From positions 1 through 64,000 of the forward strand of contig CAKRMZ010000002.1 of the NCBI GenBank assembly GCA_934365155.1: a stretch of DNA of 64,000 bases, written 5' to 3'. Source of the stretch: an uncultured Eubacteriales bacterium (GTDB taxonomy: Bacteria; Bacillota; Clostridia; Oscillospirales; CAG-272). The notes beneath the pieces are model-generated. The model was given only the letters and a program-made list of their open reading frames with translations, had not been told where the DNA came from and made no database searches. This document shows, piece after piece, positions 8,216-19,500 of the stretch (its first letter is position 1; every line of letters begins with the position of its first letter). The position numbers were made by a program, and so were the translations under genes.

Positions 8216-9022
8216 ATGGAAATGAAAATTAAAGAACTCTTCCAAATCACTGAGGCAGCCCGGGCTTGCGGCCTTTCCCGCAGTACGCTTTTGCGCATGG
8301 AGGAAAAGGGGCTGCTGACGCCTGCCTATACGTCTCCCGACAGCGGTCGGCGCTACTATGACAATCACAACGTAGCGCGTATCATGCAGATTGAAAAATT
8401 CAAGGCGATGGGCCTTAGTTCCGAGCAGATCATCGACTATTTTGTCCGAGGCGGCGATGCCGGCGATATGCTCACTGTTCTGGAACGCCGCCTGCATGAT
8501 CTCCAGCGCAGCGTGGAGGAGATGCGCTTGCGGGCCTTGAAGCCGCCAAATATCTCTGTGCAGATTATGACCCTGCCGGCCGTTACCTGCTGTATGCGCT
8601 GGAGCGTAGGACTCACCACGGCGGACCGATACGCGGAAATGTACGCCTTTTACAGTGAGTGCGTGCGCAAGGGATGCGTGCTTTCTAACGAGCCCCTTTT
8701 TGCTATTATGGACCGTAAGGACTACCTGGAGGGGATCATCGGCGATACGCCCTATCCCAATGCGGTGTGCGTGCCGATGAGGGCAGACAAGGCCCCGGAG
8801 GATGCGGTGGTGCTGCCGGAGTGCCGGGTACTGTCGGTGCTGTATTGCGGTGAATATAAAAACATCGATGAGGCGTGGCTGACTTTGGGGCGGGAAGTGA
8901 AGGCGAGAGGTCTCAACCCCGTTGCTCCGCCTCGGGTGCTTGGCATTGTGGCCCCCTACACCGGCCGGGAGATTGATACCGGTCGTTATTGCTCCCGCCT
9001 CGTTTTGCCGGTAGAGGAGTAA
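8216..9022 (+). CDS. MerR-family transcriptional activator with GyrI-like effector domain
   Basis: 268 residues. Residues 6-75 form the winged helix-turn-helix of MerR proteins (ITEAARACGLSRSTLLRMEE, then GRRYYDNHNVARIMQIEKFK); a coiled coil (about 85-110) follows, and the rest (about 115-268) resembles the GyrI/BmrR-type effector-binding fold, with paired alternating strands and a conserved ECRVLSVLYCGEYKNI. Such regulators bind hydrophobic or cationic small molecules and activate promoters with 19-bp spacers. Ribosome site tggagg 9 bases before ATG. It is transcribed away from the surface-protein cluster and both promoters overlap the same inverted repeat, so it probably activates the cluster and represses itself. 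The inducer cannot be told from sequence. Confidence 0.88.
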   Translation: MEMKIKELFQITEAARACGLSRSTLLRMEEKGLLTPAYTSPDSGRRYYDNHNVARIMQIEKFKAMGLSSEQIIDYFVRGGDAGDMLTVLERRLHDLQRSVEEMRLRALKPPNISVQIMTLPAVTCCMRWSVGLTTADRYAEMYAFYSECVRKGCVLSNEPLFAIMDRKDYLEGIIGDTPYPNAVCVPMRADKAPEDAVVLPECRVLSVLYCGEYKNIDEAWLTLGREVKARGLNPVAPPRVLGIVAPYTGREIDTGRYCSRLVLPVEE

Positions 9023-9050
9023 CGAATAAAGTTACTTATTATTAATAAAA

Positions 9051-9088
9051 GCAGCCGCAGATCGAAAAATCGGTCTGCGGCTGCTTTT
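9051..9088. terminator. Bidirectional terminator after the MerR gene
   Basis: Stem gcagccgcaga/tctgcggctgc with T-runs on both strands, 28 bases after the MerR stop. It also faces the leftward gene that ends at 9148. Confidence 0.85.
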
Positions 9089-9147
9089 ATTGACTTATCA
9101 AGGCAAGGAGGAACGCCGTTTGCAAAATTAACCGAAGATCCTGCCGT

Positions 9148-9690
9148 TTATGCTCGAACTCTATCATTTCTATAGACGGTTTTTAGACCGTTGTTTTCTG
9201 TAAAAACATAGCAATAACCGCGATAAATCAAAATCACACTATTGCCATATTCTTGTTCTTTTTCTTCAATAATGGCACTTTCAGATTTCATAAGTTGCAG
9301 TTTGCTCTTGCCGAATTGGTATGCTTCATAAGCCATTTTTTCCATTTTATAAAGATCCTTGATACCCATTCTTTCATACATGCGTTTTCGTGCGTGGTTA
9401 GTTAGGTAAAGTGGATTTTTTCGAATGTCTAAAAAGCCTTCTTCGCTGTACAAATTAACTTGATAACATTTTACATTGTATCGACGATTATACTTGCCTT
9501 GTCTGTTTTTTCCGATCTCATTGTAACCTTGCTGATTGTACCCCTCGCTATCATATTCGGAAATAGCTTTTGGCTTTGGAGTTGTTTTTTCAGGAGTTGG
9601 TTTTTGCTTACGTAATAACAGCAGAAGAAAGCATAATAAAACAACTGCTATAAAAAGCACCAGTATGAGTAAGTGTTCCAATGGTTTCAC
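9148..9690 (-). CDS. Small membrane-anchored protein with GYN repeats and DUF4258-like segment
   Basis: 180 residues. One N-terminal helix (about 8-26), a K/P/T-rich linker (28-42), then a short repeat of the type YDSEGYNQQGYNEIGKNRQG (x-x-GYN-x-x-GYN), a pattern I recall in clostridial proteins of unknown role. The C-terminal half contains NHARKRMYERMGI, which resembles the start of DUF4258-like domains, related to small RNase/toxin folds; strands VILIYRGYCYVF follow. No catalytic claim is made. Ribosome site gaaagaggtg before ATG; monocistronic. AT-richer than the surface genes on either side. Confidence 0.6.
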   Translation of the reverse strand: MKPLEHLLILVLFIAVVLLCFLLLLLRKQKPTPEKTTPKPKAISEYDSEGYNQQGYNEIGKNRQGKYNRRYNVKCYQVNLYSEEGFLDIRKNPLYLTNHARKRMYERMGIKDLYKMEKMAYEAYQFGKSKLQLMKSESAIIEEKEQEYGNSVILIYRGYCYVFTENNGLKTVYRNDRVRA

Positions 9691-9740
9691 CTCTTTCCAT
9701 AATTATATTACAATAAAAAATCAATTGTAACAGGCAGAAA

Positions 9741-9776
9741 CAACTCCCTCTACCGTTTTTTGGGTAAAGGGAGTTG
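9741..9776 (-). terminator. Terminator downstream of ppdK
   Basis: Stem caactccctctacc / gggtaaagggagttg, about 130 bases beyond the ppdK stop on the minus strand, followed by a short U-rich stretch. Confidence 0.55.
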
Positions 9777-9903
9777 CTTTAGAAATAGAGTTTTACTTTA
9801 ATATCTTTGAATCTATGCACACGAGGCTTTGTGGAATCAGTGTACAGATACCTTCCCGCATCCTCTTTTGTGAGTGTGAACTCAGCAAATTTGGTGTACG
9901 GAA

Positions 9904-12537
9904 TTAGTTCTTTCCTTCCTTGATGGCAGCCTGTGCAGCAGCCAAACGTGCAATCGGCACACGGAACGGAGAGCAAGATACATAAGAGAGGCCGATCTTG
10001 TGGCAGAATTCTACAGAGGACGGATCGCCGCCGTGCTCACCGCAGATACCGCAATGCATATCCGGACGAACGGATTTGCCCATCTTAGTAGCCATTTCCA
10101 TCAATTTGCCTACGCCGACCTGATCCAGTTTTGCAAAAGGATCATTCTCGTAGATCTTGTGATCATAGTATGCGCCGAGGAATTTGCCGGCATCGTCACG
10201 GCTGAAGCCGAAGGTCATCTGCGTTAAGTCGTTGGTTCCGAAGCAGAAGAATTCAGCCTCTTTCGCAATTTGATCGGCGGTCAAAGCGGCACGCGGAATT
10301 TCAATCATGGTACCGACTTCATATTTCAGTTCAATGCCTGCTGCAGCGATTTCGGCATCAGCGGTTTCCGTTACAATGTCTTTTACAAATTTCAGCTCTT
10401 TTACTTCGCCGACTAACGGAATCATGATTTCCGGTACGATTTTCCAATCCGGATGTTTCTTCTGAATATTGATTGCCGCACGGATCACTGCCTTGGTTTG
10501 CATTTGTGCAATTTCCGGATATGTTACGGTCAAACGGCAGCCGCGGTGACCCATCATCGGGTTGGATTCATGCAAGCCGGCAATAATTGCTTTAATTGCT
10601 TCCACGGATTTGCCCTGTGCTTTTGCCAGTGCTTCGATTTCCGGCTCTTCGGTCGGAACAAATTCATGAAGCGGAGGATCCAAGAAACGGATGGTAACCG
10701 GATTCCCTTCCAAAGCTTCATACAATGCTTCGAAGTCGCTCTGCTGATACGGCATGATTTTTGCCAGTGCAGCTTCTCTTTCTTCTTTGGTATCTGCGCA
10801 AATCATTTCACGGAATGCAGCAATTCTTTCCGGATCAAAGAACATATGCTCTGTACGGCAAAGTCCGATACCCTCAGCACCCAGCTCGCGAGCTTTCTTT
10901 GCATCACGGGGTGTATCGGCATTGGTGCGAACCTGCAGTCTGCGGTATTTGTCTGCCCAGTTCATGATCTTTCCGAAATATCCGCTGATGGATGCGTCAA
11001 CCGTCGGGATCAAGCCGTCATAAATGCGGCCGGTCGAACCGTCGATGGAGATGCAATCGCCTTCGTGGAAGGTTTTGCCTGCCAAAGTGAATTGTTTGTT
11101 TTCTTCATCCATAATAATATCACCGCAGCCGGATACACAGCAGGTACCCATACCGCGTGCTACAACAGCTGCATGAGAGGTCATACCGCCGCGTACCGTC
11201 AGAATACCCTGAGCGGCTTTCATACCGGTAATATCTTCAGGAGAGGTTTCCAGACGAACCAAAACTACTTTCTTGCCGTCTTTCTTCCAAGCTTCTGCAT
11301 CGTCTGCAGAGAAAACGATCTGTCCGCAAGCGGCACCGGGAGATGCGCCGAGGCCTTGTCCGATTGCCTGTGCTTTCTTCAAAGCGGCTGCATCGAACTG
11401 AGGATGCAACAAGGTATCCAAGTTGCGGGGGTCAATCATCAAAACAGCTTCCTGCTCGGTTCTCATGCCCTCGTCCACGAGGTCGCATGCGATTTTCAAA
11501 GCGGCCTGAGCCGTTCTCTTACCATTACGGGTTTGGAGCATGTAAAGCTTGCCCTCTTCTACCGTAAATTCCATATCCTGCATGTCGCGATAATGGTTTT
11601 CCAGGGTCTTGCAGACTTCGCAGAACTGTGCGAAAGCTTCGGGGAATTTCTTCTCCATTTCAGCAATCGGCATCGGAGTACGAACACCGGCAACAACGTC
11701 TTCGCCCTGTGCATTGACCAAGAATTCGCCCATCAGTTTCTTTTCACCGGTAGCGGGATCACGGGTAAATGCAACACCGGTGCCGCAGTTGTCGCCCATG
11801 TTACCGAACGCCATCATCTGTACGTTAACGGCAGTACCCCAAGAATACGGGATATCGTTGTCGCGTCTGTAGACATTGGCACGAGGGTTGTCCCAAGAAC
11901 GGAATACAGCCTTTACTGCGCCCATGAGCTGTTCTTTCGGATCGGACGGGAAATCCTGGCCGATTTTTGATTTGTATTCTTCTTTAAACTGAGTTGCCAA
12001 TACTTTGAGGTCCTCAGCGGTCAGTTCTACGTCAAACTTCACGCCTTTTTCCTCTTTCATTTTGTCAATGAGCTGCTCGAAGTATTTTTTGCCGACTTCC
12101 ATAACGACATCGGAATACATTTGGATAAATCTTCTGTAGCAATCCCATGCCCAACGCGCGTTGCCGGATTTTTTAGCAATTACCTCTACAACCTCTTCAT
12201 TTAAGCCCAGGTTCAAGATGGTATCCATCATACCGGGCATGGATGCTCTGGCACCGGAACGAACGGAAACCAAAAGCGGATTTTCAAGATCGCCGAATTT
12301 CTTTCCGGTGATTGCTTCCATTTTGGTAATGTTCTCCATGATTTGTGCCTGGATCTCATCATTGATTTTTTGGCCGTCTTCGTAGTATTTCGTGCAGGCC
12401 TCCGTTGAAATGGTGAAACCTTGGGGAACCGGCATGCCGAGACTTGTCATCTCTGCCAAGTTCGCTCCCTTTCCGCCGAGGAGTTCCCGCATGCTGCCGT
12501 TACCTTCGCTGAAAAGATAAACGTATTTTTTGCTCAT
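9904..12537 (-). CDS. ppdK: Pyruvate, phosphate dikinase
   Basis: 877 residues from ATG at 12537 (preceded by ggagg), the usual length of the enzyme. It interconverts pyruvate + ATP + Pi and PEP + AMP + PPi in the cytosol; in anaerobes it commonly runs in the glycolytic direction. Seen: the N-terminal ATP-grasp part beginning MSKKYVYLFSEGNGSMRELL with GGKGANLAEM, the swivelling phosphohistidine domain with GGMTSHAAVVARGMG (catalytic His), and the PEP/pyruvate barrel with GTNDLTQMTFGFSRDDAG and CGICGEHGGDP (catalytic Cys). A longer frame begins at 12573, but lacks a ribosome site and family similarity. Transcribed alone; promoter at 12615-12643. A 125-base stretch between its stop and the terminator encodes a protein-like frame discussed under findings. 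Confidence 0.97.
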   Translation of the reverse strand: MSKKYVYLFSEGNGSMRELLGGKGANLAEMTSLGMPVPQGFTISTEACTKYYEDGQKINDEIQAQIMENITKMEAITGKKFGDLENPLLVSVRSGARASMPGMMDTILNLGLNEEVVEVIAKKSGNARWAWDCYRRFIQMYSDVVMEVGKKYFEQLIDKMKEEKGVKFDVELTAEDLKVLATQFKEEYKSKIGQDFPSDPKEQLMGAVKAVFRSWDNPRANVYRRDNDIPYSWGTAVNVQMMAFGNMGDNCGTGVAFTRDPATGEKKLMGEFLVNAQGEDVVAGVRTPMPIAEMEKKFPEAFAQFCEVCKTLENHYRDMQDMEFTVEEGKLYMLQTRNGKRTAQAALKIACDLVDEGMRTEQEAVLMIDPRNLDTLLHPQFDAAALKKAQAIGQGLGASPGAACGQIVFSADDAEAWKKDGKKVVLVRLETSPEDITGMKAAQGILTVRGGMTSHAAVVARGMGTCCVSGCGDIIMDEENKQFTLAGKTFHEGDCISIDGSTGRIYDGLIPTVDASISGYFGKIMNWADKYRRLQVRTNADTPRDAKKARELGAEGIGLCRTEHMFFDPERIAAFREMICADTKEEREAALAKIMPYQQSDFEALYEALEGNPVTIRFLDPPLHEFVPTEEPEIEALAKAQGKSVEAIKAIIAGLHESNPMMGHRGCRLTVTYPEIAQMQTKAVIRAAINIQKKHPDWKIVPEIMIPLVGEVKELKFVKDIVTETADAEIAAAGIELKYEVGTMIEIPRAALTADQIAKEAEFFCFGTNDLTQMTFGFSRDDAGKFLGAYYDHKIYENDPFAKLDQVGVGKLMEMATKMGKSVRPDMHCGICGEHGGDPSSVEFCHKIGLSYVSCSPFRVPIARLAAAQAAIKEGKN

Positions 12538-12614
12538 AGTATTTTCATACCTCCAAAAAAGATAAATTAACATTGAGAAGCGGTGTTTTTGCCACCGCAG
12601 GGTATAACGTATAA

Positions 12615-12643
12615 ATTATACCATACCCTTTTGTAAATTTCCA
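12615..12643 (-). promoter_or_regulatory. Promoter of ppdK
   Basis: Minus strand TGG-TATAAT (extended -10; hexamer 12620-12615) with a moderate TGGAAA 17 bp upstream. The -10 is embedded in an imperfect dyad (gggtat...ataccc, about 12600-12628) that could be an operator. Confidence 0.6.
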
Positions 12644-12707
12644 CTGCTTTTAAAAAATTTCACAAATTTTATTATTTTTACCAAAAGCTGTTTTTTTGAA
12701 AAGGTAC

Positions 12708-12735
12708 TTGACATTTCCTCAAAAAACTGTATAAT
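12708..12735 (+). promoter_or_regulatory. Promoter of tRNA-Leu
   Basis: TTGACA (12708-12713), 16-bp spacer, TATAAT (12730-12735), about 30 bases before the tRNA 5' end. Confidence 0.85.
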
Positions 12736-12766
12736 AGTGTTGTTGCATTTCTGCAACAGATATTAT

Positions 12767-12850
12767 GCGAGAGTGGCGGAACTGGTAGACGCGCACGTTT
12801 GAGGGGCGTGTGGGCTTCCCATACGGGTTCAAGTCCCGTTTCTCGCACCA
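12767..12850 (+). tRNA. tRNA-Leu (GAG anticodon)
   Basis: 84 bases including an encoded CCA end. Acceptor stem gcgagag pairs with ttctcgc; the anticodon stem cacgt/gcgtg encloses the loop ttgaggg, giving anticodon GAG; a long variable arm (tgggcttcccata) marks a class II tRNA, and the T arm reads cgggttcaagtcccg. Reads CUC/CUU leucine codons. It is a single gene between its own promoter and terminator. Confidence 0.95.
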
Positions 12851-12873
12851 TAATTTTTCCACCGGGTGGAACA

Positions 12874-12916
12874 CACGGGAATCTCTTGATTTTCAAGAGG
12901 TTCCCGTGCTTTTTTT
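12874..12916 (+). terminator. Terminator of tRNA-Leu
   Basis: Long stem cacgggaatctcttga / caagaggttcccgtg with a run of eight Ts. Confidence 0.85.
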
Positions 12917-13547
12917 GCGCATTTTTCTGAATTTATTTTTAGGCAAATAGTTGTCGGTTTTCTCCGTTTTTTCGGTTATGTACGACGAAGGGCAGAGCGC
13001 TTTGAGTTTGATTTCCGGGCATCGCAGAAGACACGCCTGTGAACCTTTCGGGCATGACAGGATAGTCTGTTGCATTTCGCGCCGAAAAAACAACATTTCG
13101 CGAAAAATCAGCACCTTTTTTTCTCTTTTTCGTATATAATGATTATAATATACGAAAACCCATTGAGGTAAGATGATATGCAACAAAACTGACGGAAGTA
13201 TAAAACAGAAAAAGCTTTCTATATTTTATTATTTCGCTTAGCTTTTTGCAGAAGATATATTATAATTATATTTATAGATAATTTTACCACTTTGGCGTTA
13301 AAATGAATTTTCGGTGAAAAATTTTCCGGATTATGACGAGAGCGATTTTTACGAGACGGAGATCGGCGGCAATGCAGGTATACAAGGCCTCGGAGACGGT
13401 TTAGACAAAAGGAACTTTTGCTTTTATTCAGTCCTCGGATATCTTGGATATTAAAGCGACAGACGCAGGGTCAAGTAGGCGTTGTTTGCCATGTCGGAAA
13501 TGAAATTTGATTTTAAGCTGTCATCGAGCAGCGGAACGGAGGAAAAA
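12917..13547. other. Long intergenic region with an AT-rich dyad and coding remnants
   Basis: 630 bases without a convincing gene. It contains an imperfect palindrome at 13129-13156 (ttcgtata...tatacgaa) around a TATAAT-like element. A ribosome-site-like gaggtaag with a 22-codon open frame (MICNKTDGSIKQKK...) begins near 13174. Further on are two short protein-like stretches (about 13316-13405 and 13412-13475) in different frames that look like decayed coding sequence. The last part is the leader of the giant surface-protein gene. Confidence 0.4.
13129..13156. promoter_or_regulatory. Candidate operator palindrome
   Basis: Eight-base arms ttcgtata and tatacgaa are perfect inverted repeats around an AT-rich centre (taatgattataa) that contains a TATAAT hexamer. 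The symmetry and overlap with a -10-like element fit a repressor site, but no matching regulator is next to it. Confidence 0.4.
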
Positions 13548-16500
13548 ATGAAAAAGCGAATGTTGAGCTTTCTGCTGTGCCTTGTGATGGTGCTGGGGCT
13601 TGTGCCTGTGAGCACCTTTGTCGAGGCGGCATCGTCCGGCGAACACGGCGATCACTGCGTCTGCGGCGCGAGTGCTTGCGGTAACACCGAACACGGCGGT
13701 AAGCTGACGTGGAAGCCCATTTCCAACCTGAACAGTATTTATACGGCGGGTAACTATTACCTGACGCAGAATGTGGAAATCAGCAGCGGAGTGTTCTATC
13801 TTGATTCATCCGTAGGACCCGTCAACATCTGCCTTAACGGCAAAACGATCAGCTGGACGGGTGCGGCATCGGCTCAAGATAAGTACGCCGGTATCGTCCT
13901 TACATCCGGTGCGAGCCTTACCATCACCGATTGCCATAGCGACGGGGATGCCGGCAAGATTATCCGTACAAAAAACGATTCCGGCAACAACTCGGACTAC
14001 AGCCTTATTTATAACCAAAACGGCACGCTGAACCTTTGGAACGGCTGCATCGGCGGCAACGCTGCCGGTACGGGTGTGAACAACTACGGCGTGAACAGTA
14101 TATTTAATATGTACGGCGGCAGTATTGCAAACAATTATTCCGTCCGAAACGGCAACGGCGGCGCCGTATATAATTACGGTAAATTTAATATGTACGGCGG
14201 CAGTATCAAAAACAACACGGCCACAGGCGGCCAGAACTGCGGCGGAGCCATATTTAACTCCGGCACGTTTACGATGACCGGCGGCAGCATCAGCGGCAAC
14301 ACAACCCACAACGCCCACGGCGGCGCGGTATATAACCCCGGCACATTTACGATGACCGGCGGCAGCATCACGGGCAACATTTCCTCATACTACGGCGGCG
14401 CTGTGTTCAACAACGGCACGTTTACGATGTCCAACGGCAGCATCAGCGGCAACCGCGCATATCGAATCGGCGGCGGTGTGGCCAATAACGGTACGTTCGA
14501 AATGTCCGGCGGCAGCATCAGCGGCAACCGCGCCAACGATGCGGGCGGCGGCGTATATAACTATCCTAACCGCACATTTACCATGACCGGCGGCAGCATT
14601 ACGGGCAATAATGCCAATGCCTCCGGCGGCGGTGTGGACAATCGCGGTACATTTAATATATCCGGCAAATCGACTGTCGCCGGCAATAAAAAAGGCGGCA
14701 CAATCGGGACGGACGGTACAATTACCGGCGGCACGGACAATAATGTTTATGTATCGAGCGCTTCCAGCGCGATTAACGTCACGGGGCTTGGAAGCGGCGC
14801 GAGTGTCGGTGTTAACGGTGCAGACGGCTCTACCGTTGTGATCGGTACTACGTCGACCACCGGCTTTTTCAGCGACGATGCTTCTTATGAGCTGAAATAC
14901 AACCGTGACAACGGCTTAAAGTTAGAGTTGCATGTCGAGCATAACGACACTCACTGCATCTGCGGTCAGAGTAATTGCAGCGACACCGAGCACGGCGGTG
15001 CGCTCGCTTGGACGGCGTGGGATGGCACAAGCAAGATTGCGTATGACACCACGACCAAAACTGCTTATGTGTATCTGACCACAAGCGTGAAGAGAGCAGA
15101 ACCTCTCCTCGTCGAGAGCGGTTACACCCTCTACCTCTGCCTCAACGGAAATGACATCATCTACGACGCAGTCGGCGGCATTTCGGTAGTCAAGGTCCAG
15201 AGCGGCGCAAACCTCATCATCACCGACTGCCGGACGACGGTCGGCAGGATCACCCATGACTACAACACAAGCGAAAAGACCGGCACAGTCGGCAGCGGTA
15301 TCCACAGCTGGGGTGCGCTTACCATTTGGAACGGCTGCGTCACGGGCAACAACGCCGGCTCCAGCTACAGCGGCGGCGGTGTGTACATTGAAGACACCGG
15401 CACGTTCATCATGAACGGTGGCAGCATTACCGATAACATTACCGAGTCTAAAGGCGGCGGCGTGTACATCAAAAGCGGCGCTACATTCATCATGAACGGC
15501 GGCAGCATTACCGATAACAATGCCGGCTCCAACGGCGGCGGCGTGTATAACGGCGGTACATTCAAGATGTCGGGCACGGCAACCGTCAGCAATAACACTG
15601 CCGACACCAACGGCGGCGGCGTATACAACTACGGCACGACCAATATGACCGGCACGGCAACCGTCAGCAATAACACGGCTACGCAAGGCGGCGGCGTGTT
15701 CAACAGCGACGGCACATTCAAGATGTCCGACGCGGCAGTCATCGCGGACAATACCGCTACCGACAGCGGCGGCGGCGGCAGCTACGGCGGCGGCGGTGTG
15801 TGCAACCACCAAGGCACCTTCGAAATGAGCGGCGGCGAAATCAAAAACAACAAAGCCACAAACGGCCACGGCGGCGGCGTGAACAATACCACCAGCAGCA
15901 AGGCTAATCCCGCTAAGTTCACTATGACCGGCGGCAGCATCACCGGCAACAGCGCCAGCACCACCGGAGGCGGCGTGAACAACTACTACAGCCAGTTTAC
16001 CATGTCGGGCACGGCGGCCATCAGCAATAACACTGCCTCCGGCGGCGGCGGTGTGGAAAACCTCCAGGGCACGTTCAACATGTACGGCGGCGAAATCAAA
16101 AACAATAAAACCACCAGCTCCGGCGGCGGTGTGCAGAATAAAAGGGCATTTAGCCGCACCGATACCATATTCAATATGTACGGCGGAACGATTTCCGGCA
16201 ACAGTTCGAAATATTCCGGCGGCGGTGTGCATAACGATAGCTCCAACGCCAGCGATTCTCCCACATTCAATATGTACGGCGGTGAGATCATCGGCAACAC
16301 CAGCGGCAGCAGTTCCTACGGCGGCGGTGTGTACAATGGTCGGGGCATATTCACCGTATCCGGCGATGTGAAGATTACCGGCAACGTCATGGGTGGCACA
16401 ATTGAGACGGACGGAACGCTCACGGGCGGCACGGACAACAATGTCTTTATATCCAGTCAAAACTACGTTATCACGATCGGTACAGCAGGCCTTGGCAAAA

Positions 16501-19500
16501 ACGCCAGCGTCGGCATTTACAGTTCGTCGGAAAAGAACGTTGTGAGCGGCACAACGGATACCACCGGCTTTTTCAGCGACAACGCGATCTATGAATTAGT
16601 GGCAAACGACAACAACGGTCTGAAATTGCAGCGACTGACAAAAACGCACTGCGTCTGCGGCAAGACAAATTGCCCCGACAGCGAAACTCACGGCGAAGCC
16701 ATTGAATGGAAGGCGTGGGGCGGCACTACCGGTCTCCCCAGCAGCGCGGGCAACTGGTATCTGATGTACGATGTGACGCTTTCCGACATATGGAACGTTA
16801 GCGCCGACATCAACCTCTGCCTCAATGGCAAGACCATCACCGGTGTAAGCGGCAAGGACACTATAAAGGTCAACAGCGGCGTAAGCCTTACCATCACCGA
16901 TTGCCACAGCGGCGATGATGCCGGCAAAATTACCCACAATAGCGGTGAGACGGGCAGCGGTATTTACAACAGAGGCACATTTATTTTCTGGAACGGCACC
17001 ATCACCGGCAACAGCAATGAAAAAGGCGCCGGTGTCTATAACTGCGGTGCGTTCAGTATGTACGGCGGTACGATATCCGGAAACACGGCCACAAAAACCG
17101 ATGACTACGGCGGCGGTGGCGTGCTCAACGACAAAGGCACGTTCAACTTGAGAGGCGGCATTATCACCGGGAACACCGCCATCAACCGCGGCGCCGGCGT
17201 GTACAACTACGAGGGCACGTTCAATATGACCGGTGGCAGCATTACGCTCAACAAGGCCAACAGCTCCGGCGGCGGTGTATACAACTACGGCACGACCAAT
17301 ATGACCGGCGGCAGCATAACGAAAAACACCTGCGGCGACGGTGATAGCTACGGCGGCGGTGCGTATAACGCCAAAGACTTCAATATTTCCGGCAATGTGA
17401 ACATCAGTGGCAATGTCAAGGGCGGCACGATTGATGAAAACGGCGAACTCGTCGGCGGCGAGCCCAGCAACCTCCATGTGCGTACTCTCAATTATAGAGG
17501 CACTATTTATAACTATCCCATCACGGTCGCGGAAGCCGGAATGGGCGATGACGCCACAGTCGGCATCAGCGGCGCGATGAATTATACCGTCGTGAAGGGC
17601 ACGACTGACACCAAAGGCTTCAGCTGCGACAATACGGAGTATATACTGAAAGAAGACGGAAACGGAGGTTTAAAACTCAGCCTCAACGCTGTCATTTCCG
17701 GAAAGCTGCTTGTTAAGAACGGCGGCGAGGAGATGACCGATGACGCAAAGATCTACGACGGCAATTCCGTTGTGTTTGCCGACGCGGCTGTGACATCCGG
17801 CGGCAGCAACACCATTGAAGGCGTAAGCTATACATATATCTGGCAGAAGAAGAACGAGGACGGAACATACACTGCCCTCACCAATCTGACCGGTTTGACC
17901 GGCCCCTCCGATGCGGGCGAATACATGCTGACCGTAACGGCAACAAAAAACAGCGAGGAACTTGCAAGTAAAAAACTGAGCTTTACCATTGAAAAGAAAG
18001 AGCTGACCGTCAATGTTACGGTTGCGGACAAAATCTATGACGGTCTGAACAGAGCGACCTTCAGCGGCACTCCGACTCTGAACGGCCTTGTAAATGGCGA
18101 CGATGTGAAGCTTGAGAACGGCACGCCGAGCTTTGACAGTGTGGCGACCGGTGAGAATATTTCCATCCGCTTTACCGAGTTCTCTCTGCGCGGCGCGGAT
18201 ATCGGCAACTATATCCTGATTCAACCTACCGGCATTACGGCAAGTATCAATCCCTACAATTCCGATAAGAGCGAATACCATGTCAACTCCAACGATTGGC
18301 TGAATACCGACTTCGTCGTTACGGCGAAGGACGGCTGGCTGCTTTCCCGTACCAACACGGCAGATAGCGAGTGGGTTGACACCTTGACCGCATCACAAGA
18401 GACGAACAACGGCACGCTGCTCTTCTATGTGAAGAACAAGCAGAGCGGTATTATCTCCGAGGTGATCGAAGAAAAATACCTGATCGACAAGACCGCACCT
18501 ACCGGTGAGATCCGCATCGATGAGCGTACTGCTTGGCAGAAATTTGTGAACATCATCAGCTTCAACCTGTTTTACAAAAACGAGCAGACAGTGACGGTTA
18601 CGGCAAAAGACGATGGTATCGGCAGCGGCATTAAGACGATTGAGTATCTTTTGACCTCCGACGATCTCAGTATCGATCAGCTTGCAGATAAGACCTTCAC
18701 CGAGTATAAAAAAGCCTTCGGCATCAAGCCGGACGCGGAGATCATCATCTATGTAAAACTTACCGACACAGCGGGCAATGTGTTCTATCTGCGCTCGGAT
18801 CGTATTGTGTTGGATGCAAGCGCCCCGGTTATTTCCGGTGCGGACAACGGCAAGACCTATTGCTCATCCGTCACTTTGACCATCACGGACGATTATCTTA
18901 AAACCGTGACGCTGAACGGCGACCCGGTTACTCTGACGGACGACAAGTTGACGCTTAACCCCGCAAAGGTCAAGCAGATAGTAGTTGCAGAAGACAAAGC
19001 AGGGAACCAAACGACCATCGAAGTGACCGTAAACGACGGCCACACATGGGGCGATTGGACATCGAACGGCGATAACACGCACACCCGCCGCTGCACGGTC
19101 GACAATACGCATACCGATACGGCGGATTGTCACGGCGGCACGGCTACCTGCCAGGTAGAAGCAATCTGCGATGATTGCCATCAGTCTTACGGCGACCGCG
19201 GCGCACACGATTGGAACATGAGCGCTTGGGACTATAAAGATGCCGACGGACACGCTCACATCTGTAAGACCGAAGGTTGTACCGAACACGATACGCGCGT
19301 AGCGCATACTCCGGGACCGGCTGCAACCGAAACGGATGATCAGATCTGTACCGAATGCGGTTATGTGATTGCCGAAAAGCTTGGTCACCTTTGTGTAAAT
19401 CATCTGGAATTGGTTACAAGGAAAGAGCCAACCTGCACCGTTCCGGGCAACAAAGCATACTATAAGTGCTCATGCGGCAAGCTCTATGAAGACGCAACCG

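Noticed and set aside
10453..11970. 505-codon open frame on the + strand
   Set aside because: Lies wholly antisense to ppdK; low-complexity, His/Cys-rich product without a family or ribosome site.
12951..13139. 62-codon + strand frame after tRNA-Leu
   Set aside because: Starts near a terminator, has no ribosome site and a basic, low-complexity product.
14922..16460. 512-codon open frame on the minus strand
   Set aside because: Mirror image of the GGG repeats of the giant adhesin; the Ala/Val-rich composition is a codon artefact.
14100..17400. CRISPR-like repetition of short units
   Set aside because: Units are in-frame codons for a beta-helix, not fixed-length repeats with unique spacers.
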